DNA from: Arenicola marina
Taxonomy: Eukaryota; Annelida; Polychaeta; Arenicolidae
DNA length: 64,000 bases
Assembly (NCBI GenBank): GCA_964019135.1
Contig: OZ025260.1
Coordinates: 17,726,254-17,790,253 of the forward strand
Direction of reading: 5' to 3'
Positions 27,669 through 38,281 of the stretch are shown here, one piece after another. The notes beneath the pieces were generated by a model. It saw nothing but the letters and a program-made list of their open reading frames with translations, was not told the origin of the DNA and made no database searches. A program made the position numbers and the translations under genes. Numbering within the stretch: position 1 is the stretch's first letter; each line of letters begins with the position of its first letter.

Positions 27669-27710
27669 CTACCACGCAGCCAGTGGCGCATTCCCTGCTT
27701 CCCTTGACCT
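27661..27710. repeat. Irregular satellite unit with an extra six bases
   Basis: The unit reads CCTACCACTACCACGCAGCC, with a six-base TACCAC duplication. It marks the end of super-repeat copy 2. To its right the array lacks the super-repeat markers and carries CACACAACCAGTG variants not common elsewhere. Confidence 0.7.
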
Positions 27711-29053
27711 ACCACACAACCAGTGACGCATTCCCTGCTTCCCTTGACCTACCACACAGCCAGTGGCGTATTCCCTGCTTGCCTTGACCTGTCACAGCCA
27801 GTGGCGCATTCCCTGCTTCTCTTGACCTACCACACAGCCAGTGGCGCATTCCCTGCTTCCCTTTACCTACCACACAACCAGTGACGCATTCCCTGCTTCC
27901 CTTTACCTACCACACAGCCAGTGGCGCATTTCCTGCTTCCCTTGACCTACCACACAGCCAGTGACGCATTCCCTGCTTCCCTTGACCTACCACACAGCCA
28001 GTGGCGCATTCCCTGCTTCCCTTGACCTACCACACAGCCAGTGGCGTATTCCCTGCTTCCCTTGACCTACCACACAGCCAGTGGCGTATTCCCTGCTTCC
28101 CTTGACCTACCACACAGCCAGTGGCGCATTCCCTGCTTCCCTTGACCTACCACACAGCCAGTGGCGCATTCCCTGCTTCCCTTGACCTACCACACAGCCA
28201 GTGGCGCATTCCCTGCTTCCCTTTACCTACCACACAGCCAGTGGCGCATTCCCTGCTTCCCTTGACCTACCACACAGCCAGTGGCGTATTCCCTGCTTCC
28301 CTTGACCTACCACACAACCAGTGACGCATTCCCTGCTTCCCTTGACCTACCACACAACCAGTGACGCATTCCCTGCTTCCCTTGACCTACCACACAACCA
28401 GTGGCGTATTCCCTGCTTCCCTTGACCTACCACACAGCCAGTGGCGTATTCCCTGCTTCCCTTGACCTACCACACAGCCAGTGGCGCATTCCCTACTTTC
28501 CTTGACCTACCACACAGCCAGTGGCGCATTCCCTGCTTCCCTTGACCTACCACACAGCCAGTGACGCATTCCCTGCTTCCCTTGACCTACCACACAGCCA
28601 GTGGCGCATTCCCTGCTTCCCTTGACCTACCGCACAGCCAGTGGCGCATTCCCTGCTTCCCTTGACCTACCACACAGCCAGTGGCGCATTCCCTGCTTCC
28701 CTTGACCTACCACACAGCCAGTGGCGCATTCCCTGCTTCCCTTGACCTACCACACAGCCAGTGGCGCATTCCCTGCTTCCCTTGACCTACCACACAGCCA
28801 GTGGCGCATTCCCTGCTTCCCTTGACCTACCACACAGCCAGTGGCGCATTCCCTGCTTCCCTTGACCTACCACACAGCCAGTGGCGCATTCCCTGCTTCC
28901 CTTGACCTACCACACAGCCAGTGGCGCTTTCCCTGCTTCCCTTGACCTACCACACAGCCAGTGGCGCATTCCCTGCTTCCCTTGACTTACCACACAGCCA
29001 GTGACGCATTCTCTGCTTTCCTTGACCTACCACACAGCCAGTGGCGCCTTCCC

Positions 29054-29440
29054 ACTGGATGGGAGCTTCCATGCATAATGCGGGTGTTGCGTTTTCAAAA
29101 GATTCCTGTTCCGCTGCCAGTTCTGTACTAGAAATGGTAAAACATCTAGCCTGACAGGAAGTAACGCTACTATATAGGCATTCAGCTGGATTCCAGATTA
29201 AATTTCGGCAACCACATATTAGGTTTGTGCAAAAAGGCGGGTAAAAGTCCTAATGTGTTAGCTAGTGTGTCTAAATCAATGGATGTTCATAGCAAACTTA
29301 CATTGTGCAACATAGCTAACGGTTAAGGTTTAAGTAGACGAAATAATGGTTGTTGTCTTGTCATTATCATATGTACATATATCACATCAACTCGTCATTT
29401 TATCATTGTCGGTCAATAGCACTTGTGCTAATGTTTATTG
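29054..29440. other. Single-copy DNA right of the satellite, no gene seen
   Basis: The satellite gives way abruptly to non-repetitive DNA. I see no open frame of note, no tRNA boxes and no clear transposon ends at the junction. Confidence 0.6.
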
Positions 29441-29720
29441 TTTACTTTTATATACCGACGTTAAATAAGACTTTAACTTATCTTATTATATAATGTATAC
29501 ACATTATATCAAGTATGATATATGTATATTATCGCAATATATATAAATATTATATTATAGTATATACATATTATATCAAGTATAATATATACGTATTGTA
29601 TTATAGTATATACATATTATATCATAATATATATATTTTATCATAATATAGAGTATTATATCATAATATAAACATATCGTATCATAATATTTGCATACCA
29701 TATTTAATTATGACATTACA
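29441..29720. repeat. AT-rich imperfect repeat
   Basis: Repeated variants of TATATCATAATATATA and ATATATACATATTATATC form an irregular, partly palindromic AT-rich block. It could act as an easily melted element or be a degenerate minisatellite. Confidence 0.6.
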
Positions 29721-31700
29721 ATCATATATTTGCATTAGCCAGTCCGTTACGAGATCTCGGTCCGTGGCGTGTTATCCTCCCATTTCATCGCCCCATGACG
29801 GTTTTTTGCCACGATGTAGCCAAAAACAATGATTTCAAATTTCTACCTAGCACGCTTGTATAATAACACAAACTGCATGATCTATAATATGTCGATTTTA
29901 CGCCCAAACGTATCCAGTAAAGCCAAATTCCTGGTAACATATGACTTATATGCGTCAGCCAATAGAACACATCACCAAGGACTTGATGGCGACATTGTTC
30001 GTGTCGCGAAAATAATCAACGCTAGTGTATGATTTTGATGGCCGTAATCCAAGACTTAATGTTTTTACATAGAGACAATAAGTAGTTGTCCGTGGTAAGA
30101 TGAGGCGGGAGTTGGCATCGTGCCACCTCGTTACATGGAAACCAGTCATGGAAACATGTTGAAAGATGCGTCATCACGCGATTGTGCCTAGTGTAACTCC
30201 GTGATACCATCTCAAACCTGTTACCAGGGGCAAACGCTGTCATACTCATCACAAATATATGCTTAATTATTTTTGGAAGGAAGTATTCCAGGCGTGGTAT
30301 AGATATAAATTAAAGATCGTTTTCCAAATAGTCAAAACTGCAATTGCCACTCTAAAATTTATTTATATAACAACTTCTGACATTGTTACGCGAAAACATG
30401 AATTCAATAATTCCGTAAGGGTTTGAGATATGTTACATAGAATTTGTTTAACGCTGTCTCAGTTAAAAAAGAAGTTTGGTATCTATGTACACTTCCTTGA
30501 TTATGAAAAATTAAAAAGAAGCGTTCCAATGTTGCAGGCCGAAGGAAGGTCGGATATAACTCAACCTTGGAGACTTAAAACAAGAACATGCTCAAAAGTT
30601 TTAACTAAAATAAGGAGAAAATGTGGAAAGAGGCATTTTGTTTATCTTTGATACGGGTTTGATTTAGTTTGTAACTTTATGACGATGTTTACACAAAGGG
30701 ATATAATCCTGGGTACACTGGTTGCAAACAACAAGCTATTGATCAACCATATTCATTATATTGTTAATTGTCAAGTGATACATTTATATTTCAAGGTGCC
30801 GGCAAGCAAAGGTCACTACACAAGGGGCACTATGTTCTTAAAACGCTAAAACTTGAACAATAAAGTATATATAATTAAAAAGGTATTACAGGTATCTCCA
30901 GGTAAACTTATGGTTTAATATATACTCAATATTCAGCAACCTCCTCTTTCGCTTGAGGCATATAATGATGACAACATATTTTAGTCACTTTTATATAATT
31001 ATGACAACATATTATATTCACTATATAATTATGACAACATATATTCCTTATATAATTATGGCAATATATTGCATTCAGTATGGTTTAATTGCCTGTTTCG
31101 TTTAAGGCATTGATCTCGAAAGATAAAAAGTTAGACTAATCAATATGTGAATTATATATTTATTTATTATTTAGTTATTTAGTTATTTATTTATGTATAA
31201 AAAAAAGGGTGAATGACAGCCAGATGACCGGTCACCAGTTGTGCCCCAAACTGTGCGTCGTCAGTTGTCATGGAAAGACAAAACCTCTATTTACAACCAG
31301 TAAGGAAAAATGACGCACGTACTGCCGTTACAACGGACGATCGAAGGCAATGAACGCATTCTGCATATGGAGATTGGAACGTCGGCTTCGCTGCCTATTG
31401 CGAGCGATTGATGCGACATTGCGACCAGGGCACTGTCCTCTGCAGATACCATAGCTACCCACGTCCTCCGGTACATGCCAATTTTCTATTTAATGCATAT
31501 GCCACCACCACCTCAGACAGACACGCTGGCCCGCCGTATTCCAAGGATGCCGCTCGGTGCCATAATTACCTGCGTCATCCGAGGCCGAAGCCGATTACAA
31601 ATGAAAGTGTTTATGACTATTCTGAGGAGTATTACTTGCCATTCAAGGCGACATCCCCTCTCAGCCCCGTCAGGCTATTAACTCACACAACGCCCTCATT
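29721..31700. other. Intergenic DNA, no gene recognised
   Basis: Only short open frames (up to about 76 codons before 31400, and one of 129 codons that runs into the next minisatellite) with no recognisable domain. A small diverged repeat built on TATAATTATGACAACATAT occurs three to four times at about 30960-31075, and a TTTA-rich run lies at about 31143-31205. Confidence 0.5.
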
Positions 31701-31702
31701 TT

Positions 31703-32545
31703 TATTAATTGTCATTATTTCGTTGTCATTCGTATGTGTTGTCATTATTATGTTGTGTCATTATTCTGTGTTGTCATTATTCCCGTGTGGTCATTAGTTC
31801 TGTGTTGTCATTAATTCCGTGTGGTCATTAGTTCCGTGTTTTCATTGTTTGGTGTTGTCATTAGCCTGTATTGTAATATTGTTTTGTTTTGTCAGTAGTC
31901 TGTGTTGTCATTATTCGGTGTTGGCATTATTCCGTTTTGTCGTTATTCTGTATTGTCACTATGCTGTGATATCATTATGCTGTGGTGTCATTATGCTGAG
32001 TTGTCACTATGCCGTGTTGTCATTATGCTGTGGTCATTATACTGTGTTGTTATTATTCGGTGTTGTCATTATGCTATGTTGTCCTTATGCTGTGTTGTTA
32101 TTATGCTTTTGTCATTATGTTGTGTTGTCATTATGCGGTGTTATCATTATGCTTTGTTGTCATTGTACCATGTTGTCACTATGCCGTGTTGTCATTATGT
32201 TGTGTTGTCATTATGCTGTGTTTTCATAATGCTGTGTTGTCATTAGTCTGTGTTGTCATTAGTCTGTGTTGTCATTAGTCTGTGTTGTCATTATTCTGTG
32301 TTGTTATTATTCCGTGTTGTCATGATTCTGTGTTGTTATTATTCTGTGTTGTCATTAGTCTGTGTTGTCATTAGTCTGTGTTGTCATTATTCTGTGTTGT
32401 TATTATTCCGTGTTGTCATGATTCTGTGTTGTTATTATTCTGTGTTGTCATTAGTCTGTGTTGTCATTAGTCTGTGTTGTCATTAGTCGGTGTTGTCATT
32501 ATTCTGTGTTGTCATTATTCCGTGTTGTCATGATTCTGTGTATCG
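31703..32545. repeat. 16-bp minisatellite with a 96-bp higher-order period
   Basis: Unit TGTGTTGTCATTAGTC and variants ending ATTATTC or ATTATGC repeat for about 840 bp. At about 32240-32480 six-unit blocks repeat with a 96-bp period. Sixteen is not a multiple of three, so the Cys/Val/Leu-rich frames are a by-product of composition. Confidence 0.92.
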
Positions 32546-32960
32546 GTATGGTTTGTTTCACTACGGTGTTTTGTATTTCTTGACCTACAAGTTAGGTCTA
32601 AGAGCCCCGGCCTTGCAGTACCTCTTGCGTTTAACGTGAGGTGGGATTAAAATGGCAGACGCTTGAGTGGCGAGAGGGATGGACGTGTAAATGATTTATT
32701 TATGCCTGCAAAACCTATAGCAAGACGACATTGTTGCGACACACGCAAGGACACCCTCACCCATCAGCATAGTGCTGTCCGCGAATGTTCCGCCTCAGGC
32801 AGGACGGTGAGGGGGTGAACCATTAACACCCATTAGGCCTGACAGGAATTGGCAATGGCTGCCATAGTATATGCCGTCAAAACACCATGTATATGGGGAA
32901 TGTTTCCTTCCTCGTCAACTGTACGCCGCATAGTATAGTGCTGCCCTCTACTGTGGGAGA
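32546..32960. other. Intergenic DNA, no gene recognised
   Basis: No convincing open frame. A small inverted pair GACCTA...TAGGTC lies near 32583-32600. TAGTGCTG occurs twice (about 32770 and 32937), the second just before a tRNA-like sequence. Confidence 0.45.
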
Positions 32961-33060
32961 ATGGCGAGTCTCCCTGGCTCAGTTGGAAAGCAGGCTGAGC
33001 TGTTGACCAGCAGCTCCTAGGTTCGAACCCTGGTACCTACACCTGGGGCACGTCCAACCT
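32937..33060 (+). repeat. tRNA-like SINE head (A and B boxes intact)
   Basis: TGGCTCAGTTGG at 32975-32986 is a perfect pol III A box and GGTTCGAACCC at 33020-33030 a perfect B box, 45 bp apart, close to a true tRNA. The T arm pairs, and GAGCTG can pair with CAGCTC around a loop of eight. The acceptor ends (from 32968 and 33034) do not pair, so this is not a functional tRNA gene. It is best read as the head of a tRNA-derived SINE, preceded by TGCTGCCCTCTACTG. It lies directly left of the 23-bp minisatellite, which may have replaced its body. No target-site duplication was found. Confidence 0.6.
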
Positions 33061-33076
33061 ATTCCAAAGCCTGGTA

Positions 33077-33420
33077 TTTTCTATTAAAGAAATGTTAAAG
33101 GTTTCTATTAAAACATTCTTAAAGTTTCTATTAAAACATTCTAAAAGTTTCTATTAAAACATTCTAAAAGTTTCTATTGAAACATTCTAAAAGTTTCTAT
33201 TAAAACATTCTAAAAGTTTCTATTAAAACATTCTAAAAGTTTCTATTAAAACATTCTAAAAGTTTCTATTAAAACATTCTAAAAGTTTATATTAAAACAT
33301 TCTAAAAGTTTCTTCTTAAAAAATTCTAAATGGTTCTATTTAAAACATTCTAAAGGTTTCTATTTAAGAAATTCTAAAAGTTTCTACTTAAAAACATTCT
33401 AAATGTTTCTATCGATTATT
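33077..33420. repeat. 23-bp AT-rich minisatellite
   Basis: A unit such as 33126-33148 (TTCTATTAAAACATTC then TAAAAGT) repeats about 14 times. The centre is nearly identical; the right end decays into variants with TCTTAAAAAATTC and TATTTAAGAAATTC. Confidence 0.92.
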
Positions 33421-33785
33421 CTATGGAAATTCTAAACGTTTTCCCGTAACATTTCCAAGGAGTTTGTAGAGAGTTTCGATTGGTTTCCTCTTGCTAATGG
33501 TTTCCAGACCCGATTTAACCAGCACGCGCTTACAGTTACGTGCGAGAGAGACTCTATCATGTCTATCAATTCCGCCAGTGTGTGCTGTGAGAGACCCGGT
33601 ATTACAGTGGTGTCAGGAATCCGTATTGTAGTTTTAACAAGACTTCGCATCGGTCGCTCAGCCTTGAGATGACATCTAAATCCATATTGGCCACAGGGCT
33701 CACGCGACTGCCTCCACCCCATCGGTCTGTCTTCAAACGGTCGTCGCGAGTGACCGATCACTTTCAAGTGTCATGACCACTCATC
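33421..33785. other. Intergenic DNA, unrecognised open frame on minus strand
   Basis: A 111-codon minus-strand open frame (33432-33767) fills most of this gap. It shows no signal peptide, membrane segment or motif I know, and no clear splice sites. I treat it as probably non-coding. Confidence 0.3.
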
Positions 33786-34240
33786 CCTTCCCATCCTCCT
33801 AGCCCCACATTCACCACCCCGCAGACACGCGCCCGACTCCCTCTAGCTGTGACACCCGACACCTCACAGACACGCACCCCACTCCCCCTCCCTCCCCCGT
33901 GCTTCCACCCTGGTATACTCTCACACACACCATACCGCAGACACACACCCCACTCCCGCCAGCCGTGCCTCCACCCTGGTATACCCTGACACCCGCCACC
34001 CCACAGACACGCACCCCACTCCCCCGTGCCTCCACCCTGGTATACCCTCACACACACCACCCCACAGACACGCACCCCACTCCCCCTACCTCCCCCGTGC
34101 CTCCACCCTGGTATACCCTCACACACACCACCCCACAGACACGCACCCCACTCCCTCCCCCGTGCCTCCACCCTGGTATAGCCTCACACCCACCACCCCA
34201 CAGACACGCACCCCCCCCCTCCCCACCACCCCCAGCAGCC
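33786..34240. repeat. 61-71-bp C-rich minisatellite
   Basis: Five to six units share GTGCCTCCACCCTGG, TATACCCTCACACAC and ACAGACACGCACCCCACTCC. Starts at 33899, 33965, 34026, 34097 and 34162 give spacings of 66, 61, 71 and 65 bp. The Gly-rich minus-strand frames here come from the repeat. Confidence 0.88.
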
Positions 34241-35261
34241 CTCCCATGTTGACTCTTTACCGGTAGTCCGTTTCAGTTGATGTCTGGCGCCACTCTCGGC
34301 CTTCGACTCACTCCGCTAGGGCTTCATTATATCTCTGTTATCGCCTACTTCCTCAATGCATTTCCACACTCACTCGCCAGGGCGGCGCTGTGCAAATTGA
34401 TTGGAAAAATGCGCTGCGCATTTTCTACAAATTTGTGCCGGGAACCCAACCTAAGCCTAATAACACACCGTATCAGGTGATGAAAAGAAAGAGTTCAGTC
34501 ACAAATATAATTTTTTTTCGAAAGGGTCCACTATGTTTTTTGTTCTATTAAATACACAGAGCTCGTTATTTTAATGTTTTATTCTGGAAAATTATAATGT
34601 TGCAAGAAGTTACAGCTGATTTGACAAGTTTACAAGAAATTTGTCCCCGGTCAACATCAGCGGTAAAAGCGGAGCTTGCGTAGTGCCACCGTGCGGGGAG
34701 ATTGACCTGGCGCGAGACTCCCTCGGGCCGGGGCAGAGAGGGGGTCACGTGAGGCGTCGAGCACCCCTCCACCTATTGTAATAGCCGTTCTCCCCTTGCA
34801 GTCGGCGTTCATAGACACACATAGGAGCAACTGCGATAAGATCGACATTCTGGGTCCCATATAATCACAAGTCACAAACATGGCAAGGTCATGGGGGGTA
34901 TCACATCCCCATGAAACCCGAGGTGACCCGGGAACCACCAGCCGCCCCCGGGTCGTCCAGGGTCACCTCCAGGCTGGCAGAAAACCCTGGAAATGTGACC
35001 CCCCAACACCCAAGCTCTGTATGGTCTACAGTAGCAAGTCTTCGGTGGTGAGAGGTTATGGAAATTCGAAAATACTTCATGACGTACCGGAGGCCTGCGG
35101 CTGTCGTATAATATTATCTGTCCCTGGGTGGTAACATATATATACATAGACACTCGCTGGTGTGACCCGCCAGGTTATTTAGCACGCACTTCATATTTCC
35201 AAGTAGGCCATAGGGAGCAATGTACGTCACTTCCACTTAGCGTATTTCAAAGTCCTGGTAA
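34241..35261. other. Intergenic DNA with a GC-rich inverted repeat
   Basis: No gene recognised. At about 34918-34970 the perfect arms GAGGTGACCC and GGGTCACCTC enclose a second CCCGGG pair, and CATGGGG/CCCCATG arms lie just left of them, so this stretch can fold into nested hairpins. Open frames of 60-93 codons overlap on both strands, as expected by chance in GC-rich DNA. Confidence 0.5.
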
Positions 35262-35262
35262 A

Positions 35263-35503
35263 GGTTGGTTGTATATTCAGGAAGCTTTAACCTATTTTGG
35301 TCAACATATCGAGTAATTGGGAAAAGGAAGGGAAGAGTGGAGCCATGTCCCCGAGGTTAACCCCCTACTCTTTGCGAAGAAAGATATGGGATCTTTATCA
35401 TGAGACCACGGGGCGCGAACCACCGATCCACGTGCCGTTAGGCTCCCAGGTGGCCAGAGCAGTCAAGCGAGCGCTCTAACCCACTGAGCTATCGGGCCGG
35501 CCC
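35263..35503 (-). repeat. tRNA-derived SINE, near full length (copy B)
   Basis: Read on the minus strand it starts with GGCCGGCCCGATAGCTCAG, has A box TAGCTCAGTGG (35481-35491) and a B box GGTTCGCGCCC (35411-35421), then a body containing AAAGATCCCATA, GACATGGCTCCACTCTTCCC and CTTCCTGAA, and ends in a CCAACC tail. It aligns along its length with the + strand copy at 54909-55168. A to B box spacing is about 70 bp in both, longer than in a tRNA. No convincing target-site duplication is visible, so it is probably older than copy A. Confidence 0.88.
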
Positions 35504-35510
35504 CTTTAAA

Positions 35511-38146
35511 GTCTCAAGAAACTGGCTTATATGAATAGCTTAACATTGTCAAAACGCAGACGCAGACAAAACTAATTCGCTTGCGCATATGCGTCATCAT
35601 TTTAATTACTTTATCTTCATCAGATATTGTTTATAATTAGCAGATATAATCAGTCAGTATGAAAGAAGAGCTCGCCAGCTCACAACTCTAAGCTCACAAT
35701 CATCCATAAATTTTTACCGTGAATGTCAAATGTGACTTTTCCGCTTACTCGCAGCTTTCCAGAGCTGAGTTAGTTCGTCGGTCCAATACGGTTTACCATA
35801 CTGGGCGCATTTCTTTGGCCCAGGTTCGGTATCCGGCCCGGGACCCGCAACACGTGACAGGGAACTTCCGGGTGTGCCGACAGGGATATGCCTATTCTAA
35901 TGAAATGCGCACACCGTTTATATCCGGTGCAAGTAGGGGCACTGGAACCAACCCACTCTCATCACCTTGCAATCAGCCGCCATCTTCTCCCGAATGTCCC
36001 AAGCTGTTTTGAACGGGGCACATCGGCATACCGAATGGATGGGCGCGCACCCATACCCGGGTGAAAGAAGTGTCGGGCGGTGAACCGATGCGTAATGAGC
36101 GTATTCGGTCGACCGCAGGGATACACCCGGGTTACCAAGGAAATGCGCCAATTGATTCCTTTTCTGGTACTTGTGTTACAGCCTACAGTGGGTGACCGGT
36201 ATTTATTAATTTTCTTCGCAATAGCTTACACATGTAAGCACCGTCCACATGCCCTGTCGTGAATTCTTTCTATCCTTTCAATACGTTGGCTTTTAGTTCT
36301 ACCCCACTATATAGTGATATGATAGATTGCGGTGGGCAGCGTTCTCCTATGCCTATCCTCATTGTCTATCATGAATAAAATAATTGTTCGGCTGTTAAAC
36401 TTGAGTGGTAATTTAATTTACATTTATCTGTAATTAACCCCTTCAGGCGATATCTTTCAATGAGAACACTTACCAACTCCACCCAAACCACGACGGGCTC
36501 TGGTTTGAGAAACTGGATTTCAGCGCCAAGACCGATCCAGGCTGTCAGTCATTCACTGATGTCACAGGTGCTGAGTTGAGTACTTCTCACTTGTACCTAC
36601 CATCAGCTATCATTGTCAATTTAGTACTCACGAGTAAAGCAAAATGACTCAAGCGTGGGCGGGGCTTAGCGTCGGAGCCTGGATCGGTCTATTTTTCTCC
36701 CTAAACTAAACGACAGGTCATCGATATGACGACTGCGGCAAGCTCTGTCGGTCCCAGATAGGCCGCAAAACAAATACTTAAACCAAAATAAAATCTGCAA
36801 ATCCATCGCCTTTTGCAGAAGGACGGAAGCCAACCGGTCACAGCGGAAACACCCATGACATAATTAAACCTAGTTTGGGAATAGCAGTACAATCTATATA
36901 GTGTATCGTACGCGTCCTGACCAATCCGCCAAGTTCAAATCCTTATATATGTCGTTGTGTATGGCGTGCCACTGTGGTCGACGGCTATACGCAACGCACC
37001 CCAGACCTGCTCTCTCTGCAAGTGAAGCCTTTCTCAAGGATTTTGTTCCTATTATGGACGGTGGCAATTTCAATGTTCACGTTGTGCTGCAACTCCTTGA
37101 ATGTTGGTTCAGTCGCTTGTTTAGGCCAGCCTAAAGTTTGCCGATTCCTTGTTACAGCGACTGTCGAAGCTTCGCCTGGTCAGATATCAGCTCACCTGGC
37201 GAAGTTTAAATTGCTCAAACTCGCCCCATAGCTGCAGCGGGTTGTCGTTTTCGGTTCAAGCTGGTGCTGGCGCTGGCGCTGTGTCTCGTTAAGTTTAATG
37301 GCGGCTTTTGCGAACTGGAAGGGTCGTCTGATGAACTTTACCGTTTTGTTGAAAAAATAGACAAGTTTAGTTCATTTGACGTAATGCTTCTAGTTCGTGA
37401 TTGAACGATTAACCCGAGTGGCTCCTTTTAGATGGGTGTATAGGCTATAATTTAAAATAATTTCACCAGCCGCTATCTGGTTACCTGAAGTTTGACGCAT
37501 GCGTGCAGACCAGGCTTATAACACAAGCACAAATGTGTGGTGTCGTTTGACAGTTGAAGGGGAGGTAGATTTTTTCGTAGTTTCCAAGTAACAATCCGAG
37601 AAATCATTATCCGAAATGATGTAGATAACCCAAAAACCTTCCCAGAAAGGGGAAATTATAATTTGGCAGGAAATTTTAATTTTACTTTGGTTTTGGTCTT
37701 GTCTTGCCACCAGTTTCTATGATAACGTCAGCCGATTTGCTTCATTATACGCCCATCATGCATCACAGGAACCGGAGAGACATGGGGCCATTACCGCCAC
37801 AATGGTCGAACCTTTATAGACCTGGGTTTGAGTAAAAACGTTTCTTAGGACTTTGTTCTGTAGCACTCCCTAATATATATTCAGCTTTTTATTTTCACCA
37901 CGAGTCTCAGCGGTTTATTATCATTGATATATAGTAAGTATATTGTACTGATATGTGATTGCATGGCTTACGGGTAATGATTATGGCAACTGTGTCAGTA
38001 AATATACCTTTGCTTCCATGTCGGCATCGCTGCCAAGGCTATGCTGTCTGTATTTGAAACGAGTGTTTTCCGAATTGATTAGATCAGTTGCATAACCTAT
38101 TGGATGTCACATTACTTGCGTTCAGCCTCCAGTTACTGCTGCTTGT
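35511..38146. other. Intergenic DNA, no gene recognised
   Basis: Open frames reach 97 codons (35719-36012) without a recognisable domain. Possible isolated regulatory words include GCGTGGGCG at 36653-36661, an EGR-type site. A short inverted pair CTTCGCC/GGCGAAG lies near 37168-37204. I see no transposon ends and no tandem array in this 2.6 kb. Confidence 0.45.
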
Positions 38147-38281
38147 AAGTTCAGGAGGCTTTAACCACTCCTGGCCATATGGCGTCCATGGGAGAAGGAA
38201 GGGAAGAGCGGAGCCATGTCCCTGGGGTAACCCCCTGGTCTTTGCGAAGAAGGACATGGGATATTTATCCTGCGACTTCTG
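38147..38281 (-). repeat. SINE fragment, 5'-truncated (copy C)
   Basis: On the minus strand this carries the body and 3' part of the same SINE as at 35263-35503 (GGATAAATATCCCATGTCC, ACATGGCTCCGCTCTTCCC, TTAAAGCCTCCTGAA) but no tRNA head. The break is near 38281, at GTCGCAGG just downstream of the expected B box. Confidence 0.85.

Larger units (their letters stand above)
1..29053. repeat. 40-bp satellite DNA array, about 725 units, open at left edge
   Basis: A continuous head-to-tail array of a 40-bp unit; a consensus unit can be read at 121-160. Each unit carries TTCCCTGCTTCCC followed by TTGACCTACCACACAG. Units differ by recurrent diagnostic changes: GGTGTATT, GTGACGCATT, GCGCCTTCC, CTTTACC, GCATCCC. 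A 38-bp variant (example 481-518) has CCTGTCACAG in place of CCTACCACACAG. Because 40 and 38 are not multiples of three, the many 60-152-residue open frames only reflect the absence of stops in the unit and drift out of frame from copy to copy; I do not regard them as genes. The last recognisable unit breaks off at GCGCCTTCCC near 29053. The left limit is outside the window, so total size is unknown. Location (centromeric, subtelomeric or interstitial) cannot be told from the sequence. Confidence 0.98.

Noticed and set aside
1-29053. Dozens of similar open frames of 60-152 codons (HSLLPLTYHTASG-type)
   Set aside because: They are translations of the stop-poor 40-bp unit. The unit is not a multiple of three, so the frames overlap, restart and drift, and opposite-strand frames are equally open. 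No flanking gene structure is present.
1-29053. CRISPR-like array of short repeats
   Set aside because: Units are contiguous with no unique spacers, and the surrounding DNA is clearly animal nuclear.
32583-32600. Nuclear-receptor response element (TGACCTACAAGTTAGGTCT)
   Set aside because: A single inverted half-site pair with no supporting context; likely chance.
32968-33040. Functional tRNA gene
   Set aside because: A and B boxes and the T arm are good, but the acceptor stem does not pair and the D-arm region is irregular, so it is a SINE head.
33432-33767. 111-codon minus-strand frame as a gene
   Set aside because: No motif, no transcript signals, and isolated between two minisatellites.
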